Source: DAMCZI01 sp032095175 (GTDB lineage: Bacteria; Bacillota; Clostridia; Clostridiales; Caloramatoraceae). Taken from it: 64,000 bases of DNA. Position 1 is the first letter of the stretch, and each line of letters begins with the position of its first letter. The DNA lies in assembly GCA_032095175.1 (NCBI GenBank), contig DAMCZI010000019.1:1-64000 (forward strand), in the 5' to 3' direction. Below the pieces are notes generated by a model. The model had not been told where the DNA came from. It worked only from the letters and a program-made list of their open reading frames with translations, and did no database searches. This document shows, piece after piece, positions 1-7,974 of this stretch. The position numbers and the translations under genes were made by a program.

Positions 1-182
1 TTAGAATTTCAACACGCAGTGAGTGTTTTCCAAGGGGTTAAATGCCCCGGCACCTCGGTTGGAACGGTCTTTAAAGGTACAAACTAATTACTACGTTAAG
101 ACGCATAATCCTTATACTGTTTATTTATATGGTTTTTGCTGTATAATAAATAGGTAGGATGCTGAGGACAAGGAGTGATAGG
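1..182. other. Window edge and leader before the DUF445 gene
   Basis: No gene is recognisable in the first 182 bases. A short G/C hairpin (GGGG-TTAAATG-CCCC) lies near position 35-49, followed by a GC-richer stretch to about 75. This could be the 3' end of a structured RNA or of a feature beginning left of the window, but I cannot name it. A sigma-A -10 box TATAAT is at 142-147, a sensible distance ahead of the DUF445 start; no good -35 box is seen. Confidence 0.3.
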
Positions 183-1658
183 ATGAAATTTATAATACCG
201 GCAGTGATGGGGGCTGTGATTGGGTACATAACAAATTGGCTGGCAATAAAGATGCTTTTTAGGCCTCATAATGAAGTGAGGGTACTTGGAATAAAGGTTC
301 CATTTACACCAGGATTGATACCGAAGGAAAGAAATAGAATTGCAAAAAGTATAGGGGATGCAGTGGGGACTCATCTTTTAAACCCGGAAACATTGGCAGA
401 AGCCCTTTGTGGTGAAAGGGTACGACAGCAGGTTGGCAACTGGGTAAGGATTAAGATAAAGGAAATCAGGGACAAAAACACATCCATAAAGGAGCTTGTT
501 ATGTTCCTTGCTGGAGAAAAATATGGAGAGTTTATACTTTGGCTTAAGGAAGCTTCCTCTGATATGATTTATAGGTACTTTAAAAGTACAGAGGGAAGAG
601 AAGCTGTTTCTGGTATAATAAAAAAACAAGTGGAAAAATCAATTGATAATGCCTTAAAGAAGGGTGAAACAATAAGTAAAAGCATATCCGGATATATAAA
701 GAATTTTGCAGCATCTGAAGGTGCAAAGAATGCTGTAGAGGAGCTTTTAAGCAGCAGGATAAAGGGACTTGAAGATGAAAATAGTACTTTAAGGAGCATA
801 ATACCGGAAGAAGCAATTGATGCTCTTAAGGATCACATTTATCAAAATGACAGCAGTATTGCACAGGCCATAGGGGATGTTATTAGAACTCCTTCTATGA
901 AAAATAGAATAGAGGGTGCAGTGGGAGACTTTATAGAACAAAACCTTGGAAGGCTGGTTACAATGTTTATAAAGCCAGAATTCCTGTCAGAAAAGTTTAT
1001 TGAGGGAATTTTAAAATACCTTGATAATCAGGAAAACCATATTGATATCGCCCTTACAACTGCAAACCTTTTTGATAAACTTTTGGATAAAAGGGTTTCA
1101 GAGCTTTTAAGGGGACTTTCGCCGGAAATTAAGGATATGGGTTCGAGGGAAGCCTCAAAGGCTGTGCTTCAATTTGTTGGAGATGAAAGCAACCATGGTA
1201 TCCTGTTTAGGGAGATAGGTGGAGTAATTGAAAACTCAAAGGATAGCATGTACTATGGAATTTCAAAGTACATTGATGCTGCATTGGAGGAGATTATCGA
1301 ATCTGATGAATTCATGAAGGATATAAATGAGGCCCTTGGAAGTATTATTGATAAGATTATGGACAGCTCAGCAGCATCCATTTTAAGTGGTATCGAGGAT
1401 AAAAATGTAGATGCTGTAGTTAAGGTGGTTGGCGATAATTTTAGAGAAGCTATAAAGGATAAGGCCCAGGATATAGTTGAGATTGCAGATATACCTGGAA
1501 TTGTTGAAGATAGGATAAGGGGCTTTGACGCTGCCTTTGTTGAGGATATAATAATAGACATATCAAGAAAAGAGTTAAGTGCAATAACATGGCTTGGAGC
1601 TCTTTTGGGAGGGATAATAGGGGTAATTACACCTGTTATTCAATTGCTGACTAAGTGA
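183..1658 (+). CDS. DUF445 family membrane protein (YheB-like)
   Basis: A 491-residue protein of the DUF445 family, to which Bacillus subtilis YheB belongs. Its molecular role is not established. The N-terminus has a hydrophobic segment with the family signature GAVIGYITNWLAIKMLFRP, followed by TPGLIPKER. A second hydrophobic segment closes the protein (about residues 465-488), so both ends are in the membrane and a long helical middle lies between. The start at 183 is chosen because AAGGAG at 170-175 sits seven bases before this ATG; the upstream ATG at 159 has no ribosome site. The family is often found in spore formers. Nothing in the neighbourhood fixes its function. Family assignment is firm, function is not. 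Confidence 0.85.
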   Translation: MKFIIPAVMGAVIGYITNWLAIKMLFRPHNEVRVLGIKVPFTPGLIPKERNRIAKSIGDAVGTHLLNPETLAEALCGERVRQQVGNWVRIKIKEIRDKNTSIKELVMFLAGEKYGEFILWLKEASSDMIYRYFKSTEGREAVSGIIKKQVEKSIDNALKKGETISKSISGYIKNFAASEGAKNAVEELLSSRIKGLEDENSTLRSIIPEEAIDALKDHIYQNDSSIAQAIGDVIRTPSMKNRIEGAVGDFIEQNLGRLVTMFIKPEFLSEKFIEGILKYLDNQENHIDIALTTANLFDKLLDKRVSELLRGLSPEIKDMGSREASKAVLQFVGDESNHGILFREIGGVIENSKDSMYYGISKYIDAALEEIIESDEFMKDINEALGSIIDKIMDSSAASILSGIEDKNVDAVVKVVGDNFREAIKDKAQDIVEIADIPGIVEDRIRGFDAAFVEDIIIDISRKELSAITWLGALLGGIIGVITPVIQLLTK

Positions 1659-1787
1659 ACTCGTTCAGAAAAAGCTGAATATCGAGATTTCAGGTGGGGA
1701 CTCTACTTCACCTAAAGCGAGAATAGTTTGAACTCCATCTTATAGAAGGTGGAGTCTTAAAAATTGATAAATAGAAGAGGTATAGAA
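1659..1787 (+). other. Two wobble-paired hairpins; possible transposon-end or RNA remnant
   Basis: Two hairpins lie between the genes. The first (about 1691-1713) pairs AGGTGGGG with CTTCACCT, with two G-U pairs. The second (about 1732-1756) pairs ACTCCATCTT with AAGGTGGAGT across a four-base loop, with one G-U pair. The wobbles favour a plus-strand RNA structure. There is no T-tract, so a simple terminator is unlikely. The arrangement recalls right ends of IS200/IS605-type elements and their guide-like RNAs, but no transposase or TnpB is present. This is inference only. Confidence 0.3.
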
Positions 1788-2534
1788 ATGAACCAGTACG
1801 AGAACCTTTCCCTCATATATGATAAGATGATTGATGTGGATTATGACAAATGGACTAAATTCATATCAGAATACTTTAAGCGCATGGGAACAGAATTAAA
1901 GGGTAAAAAAGCCCTTGAAATAGGCTGTGGCACAGGAAATATGACATTAAGACTTAAGGAAAGTGGAATGGATGTCATAGCGATGGATTTGTCTGAAGAG
2001 ATGCTTGCAGCAGCAGAGGAGAAACTTTGGGACAAAAGATATAGGGTTATGTTTTTGAATCAGGATTGTGTTGATTTCAGCATAGATAAAAAATTTAACT
2101 TTGCCTTTGCATTCTGTGATGTGTATAATTATATAATCGATGAAGAAGAGCTTCTTTTAAGCTTTAAAAACATATATAATCATCTTGAACCAGGAGGTTA
2201 TTTCATATTTGATATAAGCTCGGAATATAAGCTGAAAAAAGTAATAGGAAACAATACCTTTACAATGAACAGGGATGATTTATGCTATATTTGGGATAAC
2301 TATCTAGAGGATGATTTAGTTGAGATGTATATAACCTTTTTCCTTCAAGAGGGAGAACTCTATAGAAGAGTAGATGAAAACCATGTACAAAGAGCGTATT
2401 CATCGGATTTTATGGGAAAAGCCCTTAAGCAAGCAGGTTTTATTGATACTGAGGTTTACAGTGACTATTCCCTTGAAAAACTCAAGGAAGAGGATATAAG
2501 AGTAACATTTATTGCAAGAAAGCAGGAGGAATAA
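1788..2534 (+). CDS. Class I SAM-dependent methyltransferase
   Basis: A 248-residue soluble methyltransferase with a Rossmann fold. Motif I is ALEIGCGTGNMTLRL near residue 45, motif II follows as VIAMDLSEEML, and an acidic FAFCDVYNYI motif is near residue 105. The C-terminal half carries the added beta-sheet seen in small-molecule methyltransferases of the Methyltransf_25/31 type. The substrate cannot be read from sequence. The ATG at 1788 is preferred over the TTG at 1764 because AGAAGAGG ends eight bases before it. Its stop is two bases before the hslO start, so the two are co-transcribed and probably translationally coupled. The same pairing with hslO gives no clear clue to the methyl acceptor. 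Confidence 0.85.
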   Translation: MNQYENLSLIYDKMIDVDYDKWTKFISEYFKRMGTELKGKKALEIGCGTGNMTLRLKESGMDVIAMDLSEEMLAAAEEKLWDKRYRVMFLNQDCVDFSIDKKFNFAFAFCDVYNYIIDEEELLLSFKNIYNHLEPGGYFIFDISSEYKLKKVIGNNTFTMNRDDLCYIWDNYLEDDLVEMYITFFLQEGELYRRVDENHVQRAYSSDFMGKALKQAGFIDTEVYSDYSLEKLKEEDIRVTFIARKQEE

Positions 2535-2536
2535 AA

Positions 2537-3403
2537 ATGGGATATATAGTTAGAGGAACAGTTAAAAATGGTGACATTAGGGTTTTTGCAGCCATAACTA
2601 CAGATATGGTACAAAAGGCAAGGGATGTTCATAAGCTTACTCCAACTGCATCAGCAGCCCTTGGAAGGCTTCTTACAGCAGGTTCAATTATGGGAACTAT
2701 GCTAAAGGGTCAAAAGGATAGTATAACTCTTTCAATTAATGGTGGAGGACCTGCAGGAAACCTTGTTGTTGTTTCAAATCCATCAGGAAATGTAAAGGGC
2801 TACATAGGCAATCCAGAGGTTGATTTGCCCCTTAATGCAAAGGGAAAACTGGATGTTAGCGGCGCAGTAGGTAAGGATGGATCTTTGAATGTTGTTAAGG
2901 ATATGGGGCTAAAGGAACCATATGTAGGCCAGGTGCCAATTTATACAGGTGAAATAGGAGATGATGTAGCGTACTATTTCACAACCTCAGAACAGGTTCC
3001 ATCTGCAGTGGCATTTGGGGTTTTAGTAGATAAGGATACAACCATAAAATCAGCTGGAGGCCTTATAATTCAGATGATGCCTGGAGCAGATCCAATGCTT
3101 GGAGAAATAATAACCTTCAGACTGCAAGAAATTCCACCACTTTCAACTCTTATTGCAGAGGGAAAGACAGCTGAAGATATACTAAACATGCTTTTTGATG
3201 ACATGGATTTAAAGATACATGAGAAGCTAGAAGTAAATTATGTATGTGACTGCTCAAGGGAAAGAGTAGAAAAAGCCCTCATAGCATTAGGAAGAGAAGA
3301 ACTGACAAAGCTAAGAGATGAAGAGGAAAGTATCGAACTTCAATGCCACTTCTGTGACAAAAAATATGAATTTACAAGAGATGATATAAATAAGCTGTTA
3401 TAG
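2537..3403 (+). CDS. hslO: Hsp33 redox-regulated chaperonin
   Basis: A 288-residue Hsp33, the holdase chaperone that binds unfolded proteins when its zinc centre is oxidised. The N-terminal core (GYIVRGTVKNGDIRVFAAITTDMVQ region, then GRLLTAGSIMGTMLKG) is typical. All four zinc ligands are present: Cys237 and Cys239 in CDCSRERVEKAL, then Cys270 and Cys273 in CHFCDKKYEF. Length and motif order match the family throughout, so this is an intact redox switch. It starts two bases after the methyltransferase stop. An oxidative-stress chaperone fits an anaerobe that meets oxygen during dispersal. Confidence 0.96.
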   Translation: MGYIVRGTVKNGDIRVFAAITTDMVQKARDVHKLTPTASAALGRLLTAGSIMGTMLKGQKDSITLSINGGGPAGNLVVVSNPSGNVKGYIGNPEVDLPLNAKGKLDVSGAVGKDGSLNVVKDMGLKEPYVGQVPIYTGEIGDDVAYYFTTSEQVPSAVAFGVLVDKDTTIKSAGGLIIQMMPGADPMLGEIITFRLQEIPPLSTLIAEGKTAEDILNMLFDDMDLKIHEKLEVNYVCDCSRERVEKALIALGREELTKLRDEEESIELQCHFCDKKYEFTRDDINKLL

Positions 3404-3426
3404 GTGTCAGATACCTAAGAATTTAG

Positions 3427-3474
3427 AATGCCAGTTGCTGAGGATATAATATCTTTGGCAATTGGCATTTTTTA
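3427..3474 (+). terminator. Rho-independent terminator after hslO
   Basis: A 12-bp stem (AATGCCAGTTGC with GCAATTGGCATT, one G-T pair) is followed by a run of T. It closes the methyltransferase-hslO unit. Confidence 0.85.
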
Positions 3475-3492
3475 TTAAAGAATTCACAACAA

Positions 3493-3521
3493 TTGCAATA
3501 TTTATTACAAAATGGTACAAT
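3493..3521 (+). promoter_or_regulatory. Sigma-A promoter for methionine gamma-lyase
   Basis: TTGCAA at 3493-3498 and TACAAT at 3516-3521 are spaced by 17 bp, just after the hslO terminator and about 85 bases before the next start. Confidence 0.6.
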
Positions 3522-3605
3522 TAATAATGGTAAAAGTGCAACAATTCAGATTTTTCACTCAATTCATGTCGTTTCAAATGATTATATTTTTGGGGGGTAA
3601 AAAAC

Positions 3606-4802
3606 ATGCATGATGTAAAAAACATGGGTTATGACACAAAGATTGTACATGCAGGAAATAAGCTTGATCCAGTAACAGGAGCGCTTTCAACTCCTATTTA
3701 TCAGACATCGACATTCGTATTTGATAGTGCAGAACAGGGAGCTGCACGATTCGCAGGAGAAGAAAAGGGCTTTATTTACACAAGACTTGGAAACCCAACT
3801 CAGGAACAACTTGAAGACAAAATTGCAGTGCTTGAAGGAGGAGAAGCAGCATTAGCTGTGGCATCAGGAATAGCAGCAATTGCATCACCAATATGGACAT
3901 TATGTAATACTGGAGATCATATAGTTTCATCAGACACAATATATGGTTGTACCTTTGCTCTTCTTTCAGAACAGGCAAAGAAGTTTGGAATTGAGGTTAC
4001 ATTCGTTGATGCTAAGAACCCAGAGAACATTAGAAAGGCGATGAAGAGCAATACTAAGTTAGTTTACATAGAAACACCAGCAAATCCAACATTGGATATT
4101 ATAGATATAGAGGCAACAGCAAAGATAGCCCATGAAAATGGTGCAGTTCTTATGGTTGATAACACATTTATGTCTCCATATGGACAAAGACCAATAGAGC
4201 TTGGTGCTGATATAGTAATTCATAGTGCAACAAAGTATATAAATGGTCATGGAGATGTTATAGCAGGCTTGGTTATTGGCAAGAAAGAGTTCATTGACCA
4301 GGTAAGATTTGTTGGGGTAAAGGATATCACTGGAGGATGTATAAGCCCATTTAACGCATGGCTTATAATAAGAGGAGTTAAAACCCTTGGAGTTAGAATG
4401 GATAGGCACTGCCAAAATGCAATGAAGGTTGCAAGGTTCCTAGAGAAGCATCCAATGGTTGAGAAGGTAGTTTATCCAGGATTAGAAAGCCACCCACAGC
4501 ATGAGCTTGCCAAGAAGCAGATGAAGATATTTGGAGCAATGATAAGCTTTGAGGTAAAGGGAGGAGTCGATGCAGGAAGACAGCTTATGAATAATGTTGA
4601 GCTCTGCTTACTTGCAGTAAGCCTTGGAGATACAGAAACATTAATTGAACATCCTGCTTCAATGACACATTCACCAGTACCAAGAGAAGAAAGATTAAAG
4701 GCAGGTATAACTGATGGTCTTGTTAGATTATCTGTTGGACTTGAAAATCCAGAGGATATAATGGCAGATTTAGATCAGGCATTTAAGAAGATAAAACTTT
4801 AA
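3606..4802 (+). CDS. megL: Methionine gamma-lyase (Cys/Met PLP family)
   Basis: A 398-residue PLP enzyme of the Cys/Met metabolism family. Methionine gamma-lyase splits methionine into methanethiol, ammonia and 2-oxobutyrate. Evidence is the YTRLGNPT PLP-phosphate motif (residues 58-65), Asp185 that contacts the cofactor, the Schiff-base Lys210 in SATKYINGHGDV, and the Tyr113-Gly-Cys115 motif; a cysteine at this place marks methionine gamma-lyases among relatives. The length equals that of characterised lyases. O-acetylhomoserine sulfhydrylase or cystathionine gamma-lyase activity remains possible. A GGGGGGT ribosome site precedes the ATG. It forms a single-gene unit between its own promoter and terminator. 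The 2-oxobutyrate product could feed 2-oxo acid oxidation. Confidence 0.85.
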   Translation: MHDVKNMGYDTKIVHAGNKLDPVTGALSTPIYQTSTFVFDSAEQGAARFAGEEKGFIYTRLGNPTQEQLEDKIAVLEGGEAALAVASGIAAIASPIWTLCNTGDHIVSSDTIYGCTFALLSEQAKKFGIEVTFVDAKNPENIRKAMKSNTKLVYIETPANPTLDIIDIEATAKIAHENGAVLMVDNTFMSPYGQRPIELGADIVIHSATKYINGHGDVIAGLVIGKKEFIDQVRFVGVKDITGGCISPFNAWLIIRGVKTLGVRMDRHCQNAMKVARFLEKHPMVEKVVYPGLESHPQHELAKKQMKIFGAMISFEVKGGVDAGRQLMNNVELCLLAVSLGDTETLIEHPASMTHSPVPREERLKAGITDGLVRLSVGLENPEDIMADLDQAFKKIKL

Positions 4803-4819
4803 TATTAAATAGAGCAACA

Positions 4820-4856
4820 GGGGGAGGGACAAATGATATAACCCTCCCCTTTTTTA
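4820..4856 (+). terminator. Terminator after megL
   Basis: GGGGAGGG pairs with CCCTCCCC (8 bp, extendable) and is followed by six T. Repeat element A starts almost immediately downstream. Confidence 0.9.
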
Positions 4857-4860
4857 ATAA

Positions 4861-5018
4861 GGCATATTCAAGGAAATAACTAGTCAATATTTTGGTCTAT
4901 TTTGTATCATACTTCGCCAATAGAAGCTCAAGTTAGCCCAACTAGCTTGATCTTCTATTTCCTCGTCTGATGCAAAATATCCTCAAAACCTTTAACTAGT
5001 TATTTCCTTGAATATGCC
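4861..5018. mobile_element. Long-hairpin element A (MITE-like, copy 1)
   Basis: A 158-bp near-palindrome begins GGCATATTCAAGGAAATAAC and ends with its reverse complement. An inner pair of arms (AATAGAAG with CTTCTATT) surrounds a short loop, so the whole element can fold as one long hairpin. A second copy occurs at 18349-18504 in reverse orientation with roughly 80% identity. No reading frame of note is inside. It is best read as a non-autonomous mobile element. Confidence 0.7.
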
Positions 5019-5122
5019 CCAAAAACTTAAAAGTATATCAACAAAACTAGGCAATTATAGTATCCTGGAGGCCTTGATATTTCGTAGCTTAGAGCAATTG
5101 TTAAGAAACCTTAAAAAAACTG

Positions 5123-5151
5123 TTGACATAATCACTAAAACAGAGTATTAT
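5123..5151 (+). promoter_or_regulatory. Upstream promoter of tRNA operon (P1)
   Basis: TTGACA at 5123-5128 and TATTAT at 5146-5151 have a 17-bp spacer. The stretch between this promoter and P2 contains three imperfect copies of a short GAGCTCCRAAGTAAGA-like motif. Confidence 0.75.
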
Positions 5152-5233
5152 AATACATGTCGACGGGTTGAGGTGCTCCGAAATAAGAGCTCCAAAGTAA
5201 GAGCTTAGAAATAAGAACTCCGAAAAAAAGATG

Positions 5234-5262
5234 TTGACAAAGCCAAAGAGTGATGATACAAT
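5234..5262 (+). promoter_or_regulatory. Downstream promoter of tRNA operon (P2)
   Basis: TTGACA at 5234-5239 and TACAAT at 5257-5262 have a 17-bp spacer and lie about 50 bases before the first tRNA. Two tandem strong promoters are common for stable-RNA operons. Confidence 0.8.
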
Positions 5263-5315
5263 AAGAATCGTCACGAACGAAGACGCAAGAAAAACAAAAT
5301 AACTGCTAAGTATAT

Positions 5316-5391
5316 GGGCGCATAGCTCAGCTGGGAGAGCATCTGCCTTACAAGCAGAGGGTCACAGGTTCGAGCCCTGTTGTGCCCACCA
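5316..5391 (+). tRNA. tRNA-Val (TAC)
   Basis: A complete cloverleaf with anticodon TAC in the loop CTTACAA, T-arm GGTTCGAGCC, and an encoded CCA end. It is the first of five tRNAs in the operon. Confidence 0.97.
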
Positions 5392-5396
5392 TATAC

Positions 5397-5473
5397 GGCC
5401 AAGTAGCTCAGTTGGTTAGAGTGCCGGCCTGTCACGCCGGAGGTCGAGGGTTCGAGCCCCTTCTTGGTCGCCA
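5397..5473 (+). tRNA. tRNA-Asp (GTC)
   Basis: A complete cloverleaf with anticodon GTC in CTGTCAC and an encoded CCA end, five bases after tRNA-Val. Confidence 0.97.
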
Positions 5474-5478
5474 TTTAT

Positions 5479-5554
5479 GGCCAGATAGCTCAGTCGGTAG
5501 AGCAGGGGACTGAAAATCCCCGTGTCGTTGGTTCGATTCCGACTCTGGCCACCA
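5479..5554 (+). tRNA. tRNA-Phe (GAA)
   Basis: A complete cloverleaf with anticodon GAA in CTGAAAA and an encoded CCA end. It would be the tRNA charged by PheST encoded further on and sensed by the T-box there. Confidence 0.97.
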
Positions 5555-5563
5555 AATTTTCTT

Positions 5564-5638
5564 GCGGGAGTGGCTCAGTGGTAGAGCGTCACCTTGCCAA
5601 GGTGAACGTCGCGGGTTCGAATCCCGTCTTCCGCTCCA
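5564..5638 (+). tRNA. tRNA-Gly (GCC)
   Basis: A complete cloverleaf with anticodon GCC in CTTGCCA and an encoded CCA end. Confidence 0.97.
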
Positions 5639-5642
5639 ATGC

Positions 5643-5717
5643 GGCGGTATAGCCAAGTGGTAAGGCACAGGTCTGCAAAACCTTCATCCCCCAGTTCAAA
5701 TCTGGGTGCCGCCTCCA
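5643..5717 (+). tRNA. tRNA-Cys (GCA)
   Basis: The acceptor stem GGCGGTA pairs with TGCCGCC, the anticodon is GCA in TCTGCAAAA, and CCA is encoded. It is the last tRNA of the operon. Confidence 0.96.
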
Positions 5718-5721
5718 TAAA

Positions 5722-5751
5722 AACCTGTAAACATTAGTTTGCGGGTTTTTT
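5722..5751 (+). terminator. Terminator of the tRNA operon
   Basis: AACCTGTAAAC pairs with GTTTGCGGGTT (with G-U pairs) and runs into TTTTTT, starting five bases after tRNA-Cys. Confidence 0.85.
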
Positions 5752-5840
5752 AATTTTTTGCTTCTGGATCAATATCAGCTTTTGTTCGACACTGCGAATT
5801 AAATCTCTCCAATATAAAAGGATTCTACACCCTTGAAGCG

Positions 5841-5869
5841 TTGACATAATATTTTCAATAAATTATGAT
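5841..5869 (+). promoter_or_regulatory. Sigma-A promoter for the MFS gene
   Basis: TTGACA at 5841-5846 and TATGAT at 5864-5869 have a 17-bp spacer, about 20 bases before the MFS start. Confidence 0.7.
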
Positions 5870-5890
5870 ACAAAAGGGAGGGTGATTGCC

Positions 5891-7144
5891 ATGAATATCA
5901 GGAATAAACTATTAGAATACTTTCCAGCCTTTAGTCATAGGAATTATCAATTGTTCTGGACAGGTCAAGTAATATCTGTTATTGGAACATGGATGCAAAA
6001 TACTGCTCTAAATTGGCTTGTCTATTTGATAACTGGTGATGAGTTCAAAGTTGGACTTATGAATGCAGTACAGTTTACACCAATATTTCTATTTACCCTA
6101 TTTGCGGGAGTCATTATTGAAAGATATCCTAAAAGAAAGCTAATCATAATAACCCAGACAATTCAGGCTGTTTTAGCCTTTGTATTATTTATACTTGTTT
6201 TGATAAATAGAATGGATTATCCTGTTATACTTGTTATAATGTTTTTAATAGGAACTTCTCAAGCCTTTGACAACCCTGCAAGGCAGGCATTTGTTGTTGA
6301 AATGGTTGAAGGGAAGGAACATCTTATAAATGCTATAGCATTAAATTCTGCAGCTTTTAATGGAGCGAGGCTTATTGGACCAGCTTTTGCAGGAATGATG
6401 ATGGCGGGGCTTGGACCCAAATGGTGCTTCTTTTTAAACGCATTGAGTTTCACAGCAGTTATTGCAGGGCTTTTTATGATGAAAATTGATGATAAGGCAT
6501 CAAGAAGTGATGTTGGAGAAATTGAAAAGGGTGTATTTAGCCGTTTTACATTTGCAGTTAGTTCTATATATGAGGGAATAAAGTTTATAGTAAAAAATCC
6601 AAGGTTAAGATATACATTTATGGGGTTAATAATCATTCCTACCTTCTGTATAAATTTCAATATACTCGTTCCAATATTTACGAAAAGTGTGCTTGGTCTT
6701 GGTGCAAAACAAAATGGAATTCTGCTTTCTGCACTTGGATTTGGTGCTCTTGTGGGAGCCCTTTCTGTTGCTACAAAGGGAAGAAAGGACAAAGCTTCAA
6801 TTTTCCAGCTTACAGGTTCCGTTGGTCTTGCGATATCTTTGATAATATTAGGTTTTCTTCCAGAGCTCCATTTTGCCGCAATAATGCTTGCTCTAGGCGG
6901 ATTTTTTATGATTATGTTTAACACAACAAGCAATACTGTACTTCAGTTAAATGCTCCTGATAACATGAGAGGAAGGATAATGAGTGTATTTTCTCTAGTA
7001 GTTGGAGGTCTAGCGCCTTTTGGTAGTCTGTATGCTGGCACTGTTTCCAGATATCTTGGAGCGAATAATACCTTTAAAATTAGTGGAATAATAGGAATGT
7101 TAGGATTTTTATTTTTACTTTCAAAAAGAAGGGAGCTTAGATAA
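5891..7144 (+). CDS. MFS transporter (EntS/MFS_3-type exporter)
   Basis: A 417-residue major facilitator protein with about 12 membrane segments. The N-terminal FSHRNYQLFWTGQVISVIGTWMQ is the hallmark of the MFS_3 group that includes the enterobactin exporter EntS and many drug exporters. The central loop (about residues 195-225) separates the two halves, and NTTSNTVLQLNAPDNMRGRIMS near the C-terminal half is also typical. The cargo cannot be predicted. ATG at 5891 is used because GGGAGG ends eight bases upstream; the in-frame GTG at 5882 overlaps the ribosome site. Its stop abuts the next gene with no gap, implying translational coupling and perhaps a shared task. Confidence 0.87.
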   Translation: MNIRNKLLEYFPAFSHRNYQLFWTGQVISVIGTWMQNTALNWLVYLITGDEFKVGLMNAVQFTPIFLFTLFAGVIIERYPKRKLIIITQTIQAVLAFVLFILVLINRMDYPVILVIMFLIGTSQAFDNPARQAFVVEMVEGKEHLINAIALNSAAFNGARLIGPAFAGMMMAGLGPKWCFFLNALSFTAVIAGLFMMKIDDKASRSDVGEIEKGVFSRFTFAVSSIYEGIKFIVKNPRLRYTFMGLIIIPTFCINFNILVPIFTKSVLGLGAKQNGILLSALGFGALVGALSVATKGRKDKASIFQLTGSVGLAISLIILGFLPELHFAAIMLALGGFFMIMFNTTSNTVLQLNAPDNMRGRIMSVFSLVVGGLAPFGSLYAGTVSRYLGANNTFKISGIIGMLGFLFLLSKRRELR

Positions 7145-7915
7145 TTGGAGAGATTTATAAATTCTCCAAATCTTCCGGAGAACCCAATAAGCCTGGCGGT
7201 TGTTGATGGAAGAATTACATATGAAATTGAAAAATTTTTTTTTGATTTAAACATAAAAATTATAAAAACAACAAAAAATAAATATCTATATGATGCAATA
7301 GCATTTCATCCGGATATGGTGTTGCATCATCTTGGAAATAAAGAGATTTTAGCTGCCCCCAATATAGATGAGAAGCTGGCATATGCCCTTGAAGACAATG
7401 GTTTTAAAATATCTTATGGTAAAAGGAATATCGAAAAAAAATATCCATTTGATATCCCATATAATGTTGCAATGTTTGGCAATAATGCAGTATGCTGCAT
7501 AAAATATACTGATGAAATTCTTATTGGTGAATTATATAAGAGGGGGATAAATATAATAGACGTAAAGCAAGGATATTCAAAATGTTCAATATGCATTGTA
7601 TCTGATAATGCAGTCATTACCTCAGACAGTGGGATCCATAATACGCTAATGAAAAATTTAATAGATTGCCTATTGATTACTCCCGGAAACATAAACCTTT
7701 TTGAAATGAACTATGGCTTCATCGGTGGAGCTTCAGGAGCTATTTCTAGAGATAGAATAGCATTCTTTGGAGATTTAGGTTTCCATCCGAATAACATTGA
7801 AATTCAAAAATATTTGTCAAAATATAACAAAAAGGTTGAAAATTTATGCAAAATTCCACTTACTGATTTCGGGACATTAATACCCTTAAAGGAATATAGT
7901 ATAATGACAATATAA
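7145..7915 (+). CDS. Pentein (GME-fold)-like protein, DUF6873-type
   Basis: A 256-residue soluble protein starting with TTG directly after the stop of the MFS gene; AAGGGAG inside that gene's end is its ribosome site. The pattern HPDMVLHH near residue 55, repeated beta-strand units and SDSGIHNTLMK near residue 155 resemble the guanidino-modifying-enzyme (pentein) fold annotated as DUF6873 in Clostridia. The classical Cys nucleophile arrangement is not evident, so catalysis is uncertain. Several cysteines cluster around residues 110-150 (VCCIKY, YSKCSICIV). Family naming is from memory and moderate in confidence; function is unknown. Coupling with an exporter suggests the two act on the same small molecule. 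Confidence 0.6.
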   Translation: MERFINSPNLPENPISLAVVDGRITYEIEKFFFDLNIKIIKTTKNKYLYDAIAFHPDMVLHHLGNKEILAAPNIDEKLAYALEDNGFKISYGKRNIEKKYPFDIPYNVAMFGNNAVCCIKYTDEILIGELYKRGINIIDVKQGYSKCSICIVSDNAVITSDSGIHNTLMKNLIDCLLITPGNINLFEMNYGFIGGASGAISRDRIAFFGDLGFHPNNIEIQKYLSKYNKKVENLCKIPLTDFGTLIPLKEYSIMTI

Positions 7916-7974
7916 TTTTTTCCTGTATAGCAATAACCCGCAAACATATACTATTGTTGAAGGGAGTGATAGGC

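Noticed and set aside
1..80. 3' end of a named non-coding RNA (RNase P, SRP, 6S or tmRNA)
   Set aside because: None of the conserved terminal motifs of these RNAs could be found in the visible bases.
5008..5208. A 66-residue open frame between element A and the tRNAs
   Set aside because: It begins inside repeat element A, spans tRNA promoter P1, and has no ribosome site or recognisable family.
5271..5668. Reverse-strand frames with RRDSNPR-like and GPESNQRH-like peptides
   Set aside because: These are translations of the antisense of the five tRNA genes, a well-known artefact.
6259..6933. A 224-residue minus-strand frame within the MFS gene
   Set aside because: It is a shadow of the MFS coding sequence; the plus strand has the membrane pattern and family motifs.
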